From: an uncultured Alcanivorax sp.
GTDB taxonomy: Bacteria; Pseudomonadota; Gammaproteobacteria; Pseudomonadales; Alcanivoracaceae
DNA: 64,000 bases
NCBI RefSeq assembly: GCF_947258575.1
Contig: NZ_CAMYIV010000004.1
Span: forward strand, 248,001 to 312,000
Reading direction: 5' to 3'
Notes under the pieces: generated by a model
The model's database searches: none
The model's input: only the letters and a program-made list of their open reading frames with translations
What the model was told of the DNA's origin: nothing
In this document: positions 8,549-17,707 of the stretch, piece by piece
Layout of the letters: the number at the start of each line of letters is the position of its first letter
Numbering within the stretch: position 1 is the first letter of the stretch
Program-made: the position numbers and the translations under genes

Positions 8549-10003
8549 ATGGCTGGTCGTTTGTCGATAACACTGATGGTTCAGGGCTGTACCTCGGATG
8601 CTGGGAAAAGCACGGTTGTTGCGGCACTTTGTCGGTGGTTTGCGCGGCGGGGGTATTCGGTGGCGCCGTTCAAGCCGCAGAACATGGCGTTGAACAGTGC
8701 CGTGACCGTGGACGGCGGGGAGATCGGGCGGTCTACCGCGTTGCAGGCGTTGGCCTGCGGGATTGAACCGCACAGTGATATGAATCCGGTGTTGCTCAAG
8801 CCGCAGACCGACATGGGCGCCCAGGTAATCATCCGTGGCCAGGTGCTGGGCAATATGCAGGCGCTGGATTATCACGCCTACAAGAAAACCGCCCGCGACG
8901 CGGTGCTGGCGGCCTGGCAGGATTTGTCGAGCCGCTATGATGTGATTATTGCCGAGGGGGCGGGAAGCCCGGCGGAGATCAATCTGCGTGAAAATGATAT
9001 CGCCAACATGGGCTTTGCCGAAATGGTGGATTGCCCGGTGATTCTGGTGGCGGATATTGATCGCGGCGGGGTGTTTGCCCATCTCACCGGCACGCTGGAT
9101 CTTCTTTCCAGAACCGAACAGCAACGCACCCTGGGTTTTGTCATCAACCGTTTTCGGGGTGATTTGTCGTTATTGCAGGGCGGGTTGGACTGGCTGGAAG
9201 ATCGCACCGGCAAACCGATGTTCGGAGTGCTGCCTTACCTGCATGGTTTGACCCTGGATGCGGAGGACGCGGTGGCCGAGCAGGGTGACCATGATACTGA
9301 TGCGCTCAAGGTGGTCGTGCCGCTGCTGCCGCGCATGAGCAATCACAATGATTTCGATCCGCTGCGATTGCATCCACAGGTGGATCTGCGTTTTGTGAAA
9401 ATGGGAGAGGCCTGGCCGGCGGCGGATCTGGTAATCCTGCCCGGCAGCAAGGCGACTCGCGCTGACCTGGCATTCTTGCGTGAGCAGGGCTGGGACACAC
9501 AGATCGAAAAACATCTGCGTTATGGCGGCAAGGTGCTGGGTATCTGCGGGGGCTTTCAGATGCTGGGTGAACGGATCGATGATCCTGACGGTCTGGAAAG
9601 CGATGACGGCAGCAGCCCTGGTCTTGGCTGGTTACCCATGAGTACCCGGCTGATTGCCGGCAAGCAGTTGCGCAATGTGCAGGGGGGTTTCCTGCCAACC
9701 CAGACCGCCATCCACGGTTACGAAATTCACAATGGCATCAGCGAAGGCCCGGCCCTGTCGCGGCCCATGCTGAAACTGGGTGTCCGTGACGAAGGCGCCA
9801 TCAGCGACGATGGCCAGATCATGGGCTGTTACCTGCACGGCCTGTTCGACAGCGCCGAGGCGGGCAATGCCATCCTGCAGTGGGCGGGACTGCGCAGTGA
9901 GCGGGCGGTGGATTACGATGCCCATCGGCAGAAGGATCTGGATAGGCTGGCAGATATGATCGATCAGCATCTGGATACGGAAAAACTGCTCTCCGCTTTG
10001 TAA
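8549..10003 (+). CDS. cobQ: Cobyric acid synthase CobQ
   Basis: CobQ amidates four side chains of adenosylcobyrinic a,c-diamide using glutamine and ATP. The 484-residue protein has an N-terminal synthetase domain ([41 protein letters not shown]) and a C-terminal glutamine amidotransferase domain of the triad type with [12 protein letters not shown] (nucleophile Cys) and GCYLHGLF near the end. Length is typical. It is the last gene of the plus-strand cobalamin unit. Whether the organism makes cobalamin de novo or salvages corrinoids cannot be decided from this window. Confidence 0.95.
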   Translation: MAGRLSITLMVQGCTSDAGKSTVVAALCRWFARRGYSVAPFKPQNMALNSAVTVDGGEIGRSTALQALACGIEPHSDMNPVLLKPQTDMGAQVIIRGQVLGNMQALDYHAYKKTARDAVLAAWQDLSSRYDVIIAEGAGSPAEINLRENDIANMGFAEMVDCPVILVADIDRGGVFAHLTGTLDLLSRTEQQRTLGFVINRFRGDLSLLQGGLDWLEDRTGKPMFGVLPYLHGLTLDAEDAVAEQGDHDTDALKVVVPLLPRMSNHNDFDPLRLHPQVDLRFVKMGEAWPAADLVILPGSKATRADLAFLREQGWDTQIEKHLRYGGKVLGICGGFQMLGERIDDPDGLESDDGSSPGLGWLPMSTRLIAGKQLRNVQGGFLPTQTAIHGYEIHNGISEGPALSRPMLKLGVRDEGAISDDGQIMGCYLHGLFDSAEAGNAILQWAGLRSERAVDYDAHRQKDLDRLADMIDQHLDTEKLLSAL

Positions 10004-10050
10004 AGCTGGCCTGCTAGAGTGTTTTTCTTTCTAAACAAAGGGAGAAAACC

Positions 10051-10707
10051 ATGCACAAGGATGATGCTCACGCTGGCCAGGCGGTGTACAGCCCTTTTGT
10101 GCTTACTCTCTATGATCTGGGCGTACTCGGCCTGTCCTGCCGCTGGTTATGGCGCTGTCCGGCGTCCACCCTGCTGGCGCACTACCAGCAACACATCAGC
10201 GACAACCATCTGGATGTGGGCGTGGGCAGTGGCTACTTTCTGGACAAGGCGCGTTTCCCCTCTCCGAGTCCGCGGGTGGCACTGATGGATCTGAACCCGA
10301 ATAGCCTCGACTATTGCGCTCAGCGCATTAGTCGCTATCAGCCGGAAACGCTGCAACGTAATGTGCTGGAACCCATCGACTACCAGGGCGGCAAATTCGA
10401 TTCGCTCGGCATGAACCTGCTGTTGCATTGCCTGCCTGGAACCATGGTGGAGAAAGCGCGCGCGTTTGATCACCTGCTGCCGTTGCTGACTCCCGGTGCC
10501 CGGGTGTTTGGTGCCACGATTCTGCAGGGCGACGTGCCCCGTAATGTTGCCGCCAGAGGGTTGATGAAGGTGTATAACCGCAAGGGCATCTTTTCCAATC
10601 AGAATGATTCGCTGGCCAGTCTGAAGCAGGCACTGGAAAGCCGGTTGGAGCAGGTGGAGGTTCAGGTGGAAGGGTGCATGGCACTGTTTTCAGGGATCAG
10701 GCCTTGA
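10051..10707 (+). CDS. Class I SAM-dependent methyltransferase, substrate unknown
   Basis: The 218-residue protein has a Rossmann-like SAM motif I, LDVGVGSGYFLDKA, followed by VALMDLNPNSLDYC (motif II acidic loop) and a C-terminal part without recognisable extra domains. A ribosome-binding site AGGGAG lies just upstream. It stands alone after the cobalamin genes and before a terminator. Its substrate is not evident. Closeness to cobQ is probably incidental, since corrin methyltransferases belong to a different fold. Confidence 0.8.
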   Translation: MHKDDAHAGQAVYSPFVLTLYDLGVLGLSCRWLWRCPASTLLAHYQQHISDNHLDVGVGSGYFLDKARFPSPSPRVALMDLNPNSLDYCAQRISRYQPETLQRNVLEPIDYQGGKFDSLGMNLLLHCLPGTMVEKARAFDHLLPLLTPGARVFGATILQGDVPRNVAARGLMKVYNRKGIFSNQNDSLASLKQALESRLEQVEVQVEGCMALFSGIRP

Positions 10708-10741
10708 GGCACTTGATGTGAGGTTTTGCAGAATGAAGAAA

Positions 10742-10762
10742 GGGCCGGGGGAAACCCGGCCC
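10742..10762. terminator. Bidirectional hairpin between convergent genes
   Basis: GGGCCGGG, a GGAAA loop and CCCGGCCC form a perfect 8-bp stem between the convergent methyltransferase gene and the binding-protein gene. A-rich sequence precedes it on the left, giving a weak U-tract for the minus strand. Confidence 0.7.
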
Positions 10763-10770
10763 GAGTAACA

Positions 10771-11778
10771 TTACTCCATGGGGTTGACGCATTCCGCCCG
10801 TGACGGCTCCAGCTTGCAACGCACCTTTCTGAGCAGGCCCATCATCGACTTGTCGTAGACGCCATCCTGGGTCAGAGCAATTCGCGCTTCGCGCATCATT
10901 TCATCGTAACGCAGCTTGTCGGCATCGGGGATGCGCACCCACCACTTGTCTTCCACTTCACTGCTGGCGTTATCAATCATGCGCATGGCGCGATCAAATT
11001 GACCAAACATAAATTCCCGGGACTGCTGGGCATAGCCGGCAGGAAACTTGTCTTTCTTCAGGATGATCTGGGCGCTGAGCTGACCCAGCACGTAGTCCAG
11101 AATGCCGCCATCCGGCGCCATGCCCTTGTACAGTTCCAGGGCAGAGAAGCCCATGATGGGTGCGAAGCAGATATCCACGGAATCATTGTTGAAGCGAGTA
11201 GAGAAATTGGTGATGTCGGACATCACCGGCGACATTCCCACCCGGGATGCCATGCTTGCCTGGGCACTGTCATATTCCAGAACAGCAATGGATTTACCGG
11301 AGAGTTCTTCAACGGTATCGATTTCCTGATCTTTCAGAAAAAGAAAGGCGGCGCCCATGGGAACGACACCGCCCACTTCATAGGGGCCGGAAACCAGTTG
11401 CTTCTTGATGGACGGGGCGTCGCTGGCAATAACGGAAATGACCGTTCTCATGGCTTCATAGCTGGGAATGGCGCCGATGGAATCCATGCTGCCGGTGAAG
11501 CTATTGAACTGGCGGCCGCGGATACCGGTAAGAACGGCGGCGTCACATTGCCCGGCTTTCAGATCTTCGGCAGCAATCTTTTCATCGGTGAAGGGTTTCA
11601 GTTCCACATCCACGCCCCATGCAACGGCGGCGGTCTTGTAGTCCTTCATGATGTTATAGATGTCGCCGTTGGCGCCGATGATGTCGAAAACACAGAATTT
11701 TCGTTTTTCCAGCGCATGAGCGGAAAAGGAAATACTCGAAAGCAAAGCAGAAAGAATTAGTATCGTTATGTAGCGCAT
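10771..11778 (-). CDS. Secreted periplasmic solute-binding-like protein (DUF6091/TRAP DctP-like)
   Basis: The 335-residue protein has a clean signal peptide (hydrophobic core then SAHALE). The mature part reads like a periplasmic binding protein: an early beta strand KRKFCVFDIIGANGD, VDVELKPFTDEKIAAEDLKAGQCDAAVLTG, and a later hinge region GKSIAVLEYDSA. Two cysteines near the C-terminus may form a disulfide. No permease gene is adjacent, so the partner and ligand are unknown. The DUF6091 label is from memory of similar proteins in marine gammaproteobacteria and is tentative. Confidence 0.7.
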   Translation of the reverse strand: MRYITILILSALLSSISFSAHALEKRKFCVFDIIGANGDIYNIMKDYKTAAVAWGVDVELKPFTDEKIAAEDLKAGQCDAAVLTGIRGRQFNSFTGSMDSIGAIPSYEAMRTVISVIASDAPSIKKQLVSGPYEVGGVVPMGAAFLFLKDQEIDTVEELSGKSIAVLEYDSAQASMASRVGMSPVMSDITNFSTRFNNDSVDICFAPIMGFSALELYKGMAPDGGILDYVLGQLSAQIILKKDKFPAGYAQQSREFMFGQFDRAMRMIDNASSEVEDKWWVRIPDADKLRYDEMMREARIALTQDGVYDKSMMGLLRKVRCKLEPSRAECVNPME

Positions 11779-12007
11779 GACGCTCTCCCGTGAAACACAG
11801 AAATATCAAAGAGCATCGATCCTATTTGGGCGCTGAGTATACATTCAATATGGCTTTACAAAATTGTGCACAATCCACAACAAGAAGCTGAAGTAAGTTC
11901 GGGTTGAAAGCCAGTTTGATAAAAAAGAAGGGAGAAAACGGTGTAATTTTCACCTGGTTTTCACTGTCAGGCGAGTTTTTGGGGAGGCCCTGAAGAGCAA
12001 GGGGCAA

Positions 12008-12036
12008 TAAAAAAGGCGCCAGAGGCGCCTTTTTTT
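12008..12036. terminator. Intrinsic terminator downstream of the SlyD-like gene
   Basis: GGCGCC-AGA-GGCGCC is flanked by A6 on the left and T7 on the right, a symmetric terminator. On the minus strand it ends the SlyD-like transcript. Confidence 0.85.
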
Positions 12037-12051
12037 CGGGAGGTAAAGACC

Positions 12052-12540
12052 TTAGTGGTCGTGACCTTCCGGGCCGTGTACGTGGCCGTGTTCTTTTTCT
12101 TCGTCGGAGGCTTCACGCACTTCGGTGACTTCCACGGCGAAGTTCAGGGTTTCACCTGCCAGCGGGTGGTTGCCATCAACGGTCACTTCCTCACCTTCCA
12201 CAGCGGTGATGGTGAAGATACGCGGACCGGCTTCAGTCTGAGCCTGGAACTGCATGCCCGGCTGCAGATTTTCTTCGTTGCCTTCAAAGGCGGTTTTCGG
12301 CACTTGCTGGATCAGCTGCTCGTGACGCTCGCCGTAGCCTTCTTCCGGGGTGACGGTTACGTCCAGCTTGTCGCCGGCGGCCTTGCCCACCAGGGCATTT
12401 TCCAGGCCGGGGATGATGTTGCCCGCGCCGTGCAGGTAGGCCAGGGGCTCGCCACGCTCGATAGAAGAATCAATGGTCTCGCCGGCTTTGTTAGTGAGCG
12501 TGTAGTGGATGGACACTACGGAGTTTTCTGAAATTTGCAT
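12052..12540 (-). CDS. slyD: SlyD-like FKBP-type peptidyl-prolyl cis-trans isomerase
   Basis: The 162-residue protein starts VVSIHYTLTNKAGETIDSS and contains EPLAYLHGAGNIIPGLENAL, the FKBP core, interrupted by an insert-in-flap domain (EEGYGERHEQLIQQVP ... ITAVEGEEVTVDGNHPLAG) as in SlyD. It ends in a short histidine-rich tail, HGHVHGPEGHDH, which could bind nickel or other metals, but it is far shorter than the E. coli SlyD tail. It is a cytoplasmic folding helper and possible metallochaperone. The terminator lies directly downstream. Confidence 0.9.
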   Translation of the reverse strand: MQISENSVVSIHYTLTNKAGETIDSSIERGEPLAYLHGAGNIIPGLENALVGKAAGDKLDVTVTPEEGYGERHEQLIQQVPKTAFEGNEENLQPGMQFQAQTEAGPRIFTITAVEGEEVTVDGNHPLAGETLNFAVEVTEVREASDEEKEHGHVHGPEGHDH

Positions 12541-12811
12541 GGAAACCCTTTAGGGGTAGATGAATTCGGAATAAGGGGTATGGCGGACATGGCGTTTCAT
12601 GGTCCGGCAGCGCCCCGCATTCAGGTCGGCGAACATTCTAACAAGACCGGCAAGGGCCTGACCAACCGGAGCCAGTCCCGGCCGACGGGCGTGGGGTCGC
12701 CAATAGGGCTGAGGCGCCACGAAGAGCTCGGCTGGAGGGCGAAATCCGGAGGTTATTGTCTGAGTCAGCAGCGGTTCCCCGGCTTGGCCCCGCATTTGCT
12801 ACAGTACCGGC

Positions 12812-13825
12812 ATGGCCGCTGACACTTTGACTGACAATCCGCTACTGCAGGACCGTTTCGGCCGCACCATCGACTATGTGCGGCTGTCGGTGACGGACCG
12901 CTGTGATTTCCGCTGTGTGTACTGCATGGCGGAGGATATGACCTTTGTGCCCCGGGCCCAGGTGCTGACTCTGGAGGAGATGGGGCGGCTGGGACGGGTG
13001 CTGGTGTCGCTGGGGGTACGACGGATCCGCCTGACCGGTGGCGAGCCGTTGGTGCGCCGTGATGTGGCGCACTTGGTGAGCGATCTTGGTGCGCTTGCGG
13101 GGCTGGATGAACTGAATATGACCACCAACGGCGCGGGGCTGGGCCGTTTTGCCGGTGAGCTGAAGGCTGGTGGGCTGGATCGGCTCAATATCAGCCTGGA
13201 CTCCCTGGACCCGCAGCGGTTTCGTGCCCTCACGCGCACGGGCGAGTTGAACAAGGTGCTGGCGGGGATCGAGGCGGCCCGCCGGGCCGGCTTCCGGCGT
13301 ATCAAGCTGAACAGCGTGATCCTGCGCGGGCGTAATCAGGATGAGGTGCCAGCACTGGTGGATTTTGCCCTGGCGCGGGGGCTGGATATCTCCTTTATCG
13401 AGGAGATGCCCCTGGGCGCCATCAGCGAGCACGACAGGGGGCTGGAGTTTGTGTCTTCCCAGGAGCTGCGAGATCAGCTGTCCGAGCGCCTGACCCTGGT
13501 GCCCATGGCGGAAAAGACCGGTGGGCCGTCCCGTTACTGGCAGGTGCCGGGCAGCGACAGCCGCATCGGGTTTATCTCTCCCCACTCGCAAAACTTTTGC
13601 CATTTGTGTAATCGGGTGCGAATTACCGCCGAGGGCCGTATGCTTCTGTGCCTGGGGCACGAGCACAGTGTGGACCTGCGGGCAGTACTGCGGGCGCACC
13701 CCACGGACGATGCCCCCCTGCGTCAGGCAATCATTGATGCCATGGCCATCAAACCGGAGCGGCACGACTTCAATCTGGCCCCGGGTGAGCAATTGGTACG
13801 GTTCATGAATATGACCGGTGGTTAA
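12812..13825 (+). CDS. moaA: GTP 3',8-cyclase MoaA (molybdenum cofactor)
   Basis: MoaA is a radical-SAM enzyme that starts molybdopterin synthesis from GTP. The N-terminal cluster motif CDFRCVYC (Cys31, 35, 38) and the C-terminal cluster motif [11 protein letters not shown] ... LLC are both present, with [11 protein letters not shown] and LNISLDSLD between. The protein ends in Gly-Gly, as functional MoaA does. At 337 residues it is normal length. A promoter-like TACAGT lies about 14 bp before the start, so the leader must be very short. No other moa gene is adjacent. Confidence 0.95.
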   Translation: MAADTLTDNPLLQDRFGRTIDYVRLSVTDRCDFRCVYCMAEDMTFVPRAQVLTLEEMGRLGRVLVSLGVRRIRLTGGEPLVRRDVAHLVSDLGALAGLDELNMTTNGAGLGRFAGELKAGGLDRLNISLDSLDPQRFRALTRTGELNKVLAGIEAARRAGFRRIKLNSVILRGRNQDEVPALVDFALARGLDISFIEEMPLGAISEHDRGLEFVSSQELRDQLSERLTLVPMAEKTGGPSRYWQVPGSDSRIGFISPHSQNFCHLCNRVRITAEGRMLLCLGHEHSVDLRAVLRAHPTDDAPLRQAIIDAMAIKPERHDFNLAPGEQLVRFMNMTGG

Positions 13826-13876
13826 ACGTCAGGCCGCAAGCGTCCGGCGTCCAGCAAATGAATGTAGCGAGAGACC

Positions 13877-14524
13877 ATGAAATCCCTTCCTGAACTCTTT
13901 ACCAACAACGAACAGTGGCGTCATGACATCGAGAAGGAGCATCCCGGCTTCTTCAAGGCGCTGGGCGAACAGCAGAGTCCCCAGTATCTGTGGATCGGCT
14001 GCGCGGATTCCCGCGTGCCCGCCAATGAGGTGGTGGGGCTGATGCCCGGTGAGCTGTTCGTGCATCGCAATGTGGCCAACCTGGTGAATCACACCGACCT
14101 GAACCTGCTGTCGGTGCTGCAATTTGCGGTAGACGTGTTGAAAGTGAAGCACATCATGGTGGTGGGCCATTACGGCTGCGGCGGGGTAAAGGCGTCCATG
14201 GAAGATGTGCCCCATGGCCTGATCGACAACTGGCTGCGGCAGGTGCGCGAACTGTATCTGCGTAATCGCAAGCATCTGGTCAAGCTGCCGGATGACAAGG
14301 CTCAACTGGATCGCATGTGCGAACTGAACGTGGCCCGTCAGGTGATCAACGTCTCCAACACCACCGTGGTTCAGGAAGCCTGGCGTCGTGACCAGCCACT
14401 GACCATCCACGGCTGGATTTACGGTATCGGCGATGGCCGCCTGCGCGACCTGGATATCCAGATCCAGAACAACCAGGAATTGCGGACGCTGGAAAACGAG
14501 GAATACGATAATTCCTCGGCATAA
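13877..14524 (+). CDS. can: Beta-class carbonic anhydrase
   Basis: The 215-residue enzyme interconverts CO2 and bicarbonate. Zinc-ligand motifs of the beta class are clear: LWIGCADSRVPANE (Cys plus the Asp-Arg dyad) and VVGHYGCGGVKA (His and Cys). Length and sequence are close to E. coli Can/YadF. It is monocistronic, followed after 19 bp by a long palindrome. Confidence 0.95.
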   Translation: MKSLPELFTNNEQWRHDIEKEHPGFFKALGEQQSPQYLWIGCADSRVPANEVVGLMPGELFVHRNVANLVNHTDLNLLSVLQFAVDVLKVKHIMVVGHYGCGGVKASMEDVPHGLIDNWLRQVRELYLRNRKHLVKLPDDKAQLDRMCELNVARQVINVSNTTVVQEAWRRDQPLTIHGWIYGIGDGRLRDLDIQIQNNQELRTLENEEYDNSSA

Positions 14525-14543
14525 GGTGTCTGCAAGGATCCCC

Positions 14544-14630
14544 GCAGGGTGCCACTGAGCCTAAGGCGAACTGCACCATTTGCCGGTGATGGTTGGTGCA
14601 GTTCGCCTCAGGCTCAGTGGCACCCTACGC
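14544..14630. repeat. Long palindrome between can and copB
   Basis: Two arms of about 35 bp, beginning GCAGGGTGCCACTGAGCC and ending in CTGCACCA, pair with only two or three mismatches around a 15-nt loop. There is no U-tract. It lies between convergent genes and could stop or protect transcripts on both sides. The left end (G-AGGGTG) resembles the GTAGGGTGGATTAG repeats elsewhere in the window. Confidence 0.85.
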
Positions 14631-14652
14631 AAGATTGCTGCCTTCGGGTTAT

Positions 14653-15390
14653 TCAGAACCAGAAGTAGATCCCTGCTACCAGCGATGCCTCCTCCGGATC
14701 ACCGCCTGCTGCCCGGGTCCTGTCGGCGGTATCGCCGTACTGTTTTTCCCAGTGCACGCCGATGTAGGGCGCCAGCTCCCGGCGGATTTCGTAGCGTAGT
14801 CGCAGGCCGGATTCGATGGCGACAAGACCGTCGCCGATACCCAGCTCGTCATCGTCCTTGCCGTAAAAGCTGGCTTCCACCTCCGGCACCAGCGCCAGAC
14901 GCTGGGTCAGCATCAGCTCGTACTCCGCCTCCAGACGCAGTTCGCTGAGGCCGTCTTCGCCCAGAAAGAGCTGGCCGTCCACCTCGAACCAGTAGGGTGC
15001 CAGGCCCTGGATACCCAGGCTGGCCCAGTCCCGGTTGGGATCGTCCGGTTGCCAGTCGCGGCGCCAGCCCAGTTGCCAGTCCCAGTAGGGGGCGAAGGCG
15101 TGACTCCAGGCCAGGCGGGTTTGTGCGCTTTCCGTGCCGGCGTCTTCGTCGCTGTGCTCCGGGTCCATCAGCCGTTCGCCTTCCGTGGACAGGTAAAGCT
15201 TGTTCAGGTCGCCGCCATACCAGGCGCTGGCATCCCAGCCCAGCACCGTCCCTTCGTCGCTGTCACGCAGCTCAAGCTGGTCCACCAGTACTTTGCTGAA
15301 GCGGGGCGGGTGTTCGCTCATGGACCAAGCCGGCGTGGCGACGATCATGGCTGTCAGGGCGCTGAGCAGAAAAGTCGGTGTTTTCATCAT
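14653..15390 (-). CDS. copB: Copper resistance outer-membrane protein CopB
   Basis: The 245-residue protein has a signal peptide ending near ATPAWS and the CopB/PcoB barrel pattern: VLVDQLELRDSDEGTVLGWDA, WYGGDLNKLYLSTEGER, and a final strand ending ASLVAGIYFWF with a terminal aromatic residue. It lacks the Met/His-rich N-terminal region found in longer CopB proteins. Its start overlaps the copA stop by 4 bp, so it is translated with copA. Confidence 0.92.
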   Translation of the reverse strand: MMKTPTFLLSALTAMIVATPAWSMSEHPPRFSKVLVDQLELRDSDEGTVLGWDASAWYGGDLNKLYLSTEGERLMDPEHSDEDAGTESAQTRLAWSHAFAPYWDWQLGWRRDWQPDDPNRDWASLGIQGLAPYWFEVDGQLFLGEDGLSELRLEAEYELMLTQRLALVPEVEASFYGKDDDELGIGDGLVAIESGLRLRYEIRRELAPYIGVHWEKQYGDTADRTRAAGGDPEEASLVAGIYFWF

Positions 15391-17246
15391 GCGTCCTCCC
15401 CGTGTGCGCCATGGTGTGAGTGGTCACCGTCGACCTGCGCCTTGACCACGCGCACTTCCCGGAACATGCCCGCGTCCATGTGGTAGAGCAGGTGGCAGTG
15501 ATAGGCCCAGCGGCCCAGGGTATCGGCGCGTACCAGGTAGCTGAGCTTTTCGCCGGGTTTGACGGTGACGGTGTGCTTGCGCAGCAGCTTGCCATCGCCC
15601 ACTTCCAGATCGCTCCACAGGCCATGCAGGTGGATGGGGTGGGTCATCATGGTGTCGTTGACCAGGGTGATGCGTACCCGTTCGTTGTGGTACAGCTCAA
15701 GCGGTACGGCATCGGCAAACGGAATACCGTTGAAGCTCCACATGTAGCGGGACATGTTGCCGGTCAGGTGCAACACGATTTCCCGGTCCGGGTGCAGGCT
15801 GTCCGGTGGCCCGCCTGCGGTTTCCATGTCCGCATAGGTGAGCACTTTCCAGTCCCGGTCGCGCAGGCCGATGCCCGGGTCGGCAAGCATCTCGCCGGGG
15901 GCCATGGCGCGCATGTCCACGCCGGGGCCGTATTCGCTGTCGGCATGGTCGGTGGCGTTGTCTCTGGGAGGCAGGTCCGGGTTGTTGGGATCGACGGCAA
16001 AGGGGACGGCGTTGCCGTGATCGCTGTGCTCCATGCCTGCCATGTCGTGGTTCATCTGCCCATGGTTCATCTGGCCGTGATCCATGCCTTCATGGTTGTC
16101 GCTGTGCTGCATGGCACTCATGCCCATTTCGGTATGGCCCAGTAAGGGTGGCGGGTCCATGTCCGGCACCGGCGCTGACATCGACGGGTTCGGCGTCAGG
16201 GTGCCGCGGGCAAAGCCGCTGCGGTCGATACTCTGGGCAAACAGGGTGTAGGCCTGGTCCGCTTTGGGTTCCACGATCACGTCCAGGGTTTCTGCCACAC
16301 CCAGGCGCACCTCGTGGAAAGGCACCGGTTTGACTGGCTGGCCATCCATTTCAATCACCGTCATGTCCAGGCCGGGAATGCGGATGTCGAAGAAGGTCAT
16401 GGCGCTGGCGTTGATAAAGCGCAGGCGGATGCGCTCGCCCGGGTTGAACTGGCAGGTCCAGTTGCCGTTGGGGCTCTGGCCATTCATCAGGTAGGTGTAG
16501 GTGTAGCCGGTCACGTCGGACAGGTCCCGGTCGCTCATGCGCATGGTGTTCCACATGTGGCGATCCTTGAGGGTCTGGATTACGCCCTTGTGGCGGAAAT
16601 CGCGCAGGGTATCGAACACGGTGCGCTCGTTGAAATTGTAGTAGTGGCTGAGCTTTTTCAGGGTGGCGAAGATGTGCTTCGGGTCCTCGTCACTCCAGTC
16701 TGACAGCACGATGACCTGGTCCCGGTCCACGGCGTGCGGCTCAGGGGTTTTCGGATCAATGATGATGGAACCGTAGAGACCGGTCTGTTCCTGAAAGCCT
16801 GAATGGCTGTGATACCAATAAGTGCCGCTCTGTTTGACCGGGAAACGGTAGGTGAAGGTTTCACCGGGTTTGATTCCATCGAATGACAAGCCGGGCACGC
16901 CATCCATCTCGAACGGCAGCAGCAGGCCATGCCAGTGGATGGAGCTGGTTTCCGGCAGCAGGTTGGTGACCTTGAGGGTGACGGTGTCGCCTTCGCGCCA
17001 GCGCAGGGTGGGGCCAGGGACGATGCCGTTGATGGTGGTGGCCGGGCGGGTCTTGCCGGTGATGTTGACGTCGGCGCCACCCAGGGTCAGGTGGAAGGTG
17101 TCACCGGTCAGCGTGGGGGCACCGGTGTGGCCCTGACGGGCCAGCAGCTGGGCGGGTGTCAGCCCCAGCCCCAGCCCGGTGGCGCCGAGCGCCAGGCCCT
17201 GCACGAAACGGCGTCGCGGCAGGGAAAACGGGTGTGCGGTTTTCAT
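15387..17246 (-). CDS. copA: Multicopper oxidase CopA (copper resistance)
   Basis: This 619-residue periplasmic cuprous oxidase begins with a twin-arginine signal (RRRFVQGLALG). Copper-binding motifs are in the expected order: SIHWHG, WYHSHSG, HPIHLHG and the C-terminal HCHLLYHMDAGMF with type 1 ligands. Between them is a Met/His-rich insert (HGQMNHGQMNHDMAGMEH) likely to bind Cu(I). It sits 36 bp after the CopL-like gene and overlaps copB, reproducing the copLAB order of Xanthomonas. The symbol copA is also used for the P-type ATPase at 20154-22610, which is a different protein. Confidence 0.95.
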   Translation of the reverse strand: MKTAHPFSLPRRRFVQGLALGATGLGLGLTPAQLLARQGHTGAPTLTGDTFHLTLGGADVNITGKTRPATTINGIVPGPTLRWREGDTVTLKVTNLLPETSSIHWHGLLLPFEMDGVPGLSFDGIKPGETFTYRFPVKQSGTYWYHSHSGFQEQTGLYGSIIIDPKTPEPHAVDRDQVIVLSDWSDEDPKHIFATLKKLSHYYNFNERTVFDTLRDFRHKGVIQTLKDRHMWNTMRMSDRDLSDVTGYTYTYLMNGQSPNGNWTCQFNPGERIRLRFINASAMTFFDIRIPGLDMTVIEMDGQPVKPVPFHEVRLGVAETLDVIVEPKADQAYTLFAQSIDRSGFARGTLTPNPSMSAPVPDMDPPPLLGHTEMGMSAMQHSDNHEGMDHGQMNHGQMNHDMAGMEHSDHGNAVPFAVDPNNPDLPPRDNATDHADSEYGPGVDMRAMAPGEMLADPGIGLRDRDWKVLTYADMETAGGPPDSLHPDREIVLHLTGNMSRYMWSFNGIPFADAVPLELYHNERVRITLVNDTMMTHPIHLHGLWSDLEVGDGKLLRKHTVTVKPGEKLSYLVRADTLGRWAYHCHLLYHMDAGMFREVRVVKAQVDGDHSHHGAHGEDA

Positions 17247-17282
17247 GATGTATCTCCTGATTGTTTGAGTGGAAGGGTGAAC

Positions 17283-17645
17283 TCAAACAGTCAAGGACGG
17301 TGGCCGTAACGGCAGGTGGTGGATGCCATCGTGAAGGCCGGACTCCAGGCCGGAGTGCCAGGGGCGATCGGGGATATCCGCCTGGCCACTGAACAGGGCC
17401 ACGGTGGTGGCACTGATCTGGCACAGGGTCAGGCACTGGCAGCCATCATCCTGGGGACAGTGCTGGCTGTCTTCGCCATGATCCGCCTGTGCCATCTCTG
17501 CATGGTGATGGCAGTGGGTCTGGGGAGCGGTATCCAGATGACCGAGGGAAACCTGCGCAGACACACTGCTTGTCACCACCAACATCAGGGTGGCAAGCAG
17601 ACCGGCCAGTAACGACCGGTAATCGAGGCGCAGATACCGTTTCAT
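17283..17645 (-). CDS. copL: CopL-like periplasmic Cys/His-rich protein (DUF2946 type)
   Basis: A 120-residue secreted protein with signal peptide to about residue 30, followed by THCHHH (Cys45) and a Cys cluster HCPQDDGCQCLTLC (Cys63, 69, 71, 75). The C-terminus PLRPPSLTV has the RPP motif common in CopL/DUF2946 proteins. In Xanthomonas, CopL is required for copper-dependent induction of copAB. The gene lies directly upstream of copA. Its ATG coincides with the expected transcription start of a CueR-type promoter, so the mRNA looks leaderless. Confidence 0.75.
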   Translation of the reverse strand: MKRYLRLDYRSLLAGLLATLMLVVTSSVSAQVSLGHLDTAPQTHCHHHAEMAQADHGEDSQHCPQDDGCQCLTLCQISATTVALFSGQADIPDRPWHSGLESGLHDGIHHLPLRPPSLTV

Positions 17646-17651
17646 GAAACC

Positions 17652-17682
17652 ATTATTAACCTCGGGGCTACCCCAAGGTCAA
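17652..17682 (-). promoter_or_regulatory. CueR/MerR-type copper promoter of copL-copA-copB
   Basis: On the minus strand the -35 is TTGACC (17682-17677) and the -10 is AATAAT (17657-17652), separated by the 19-bp spacer typical of MerR-family activation. Within the spacer region lies the 21-bp dyad ACCTTGGGGTAGCCCCGAGG plus a final T. The -10 ends 6 nt before the copL ATG. No cueR gene is in the window. Confidence 0.85.
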
Positions 17683-17707
17683 AGGGGAAATTGCGGCACG
17701 CCCGACG

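Noticed and set aside
11822-12007. Small minus-strand frame of 61 codons upstream of the binding-protein gene
   Set aside because: No ribosome-binding site and no recognisable composition or signal. It overlaps an AT-rich promoter-like region.
12550-12795. 81-codon minus-strand frame between the SlyD-like gene and moaA
   Set aside because: Arg/Pro-rich antisense-like composition with no Shine-Dalgarno. The region is better read as the divergent promoter space.
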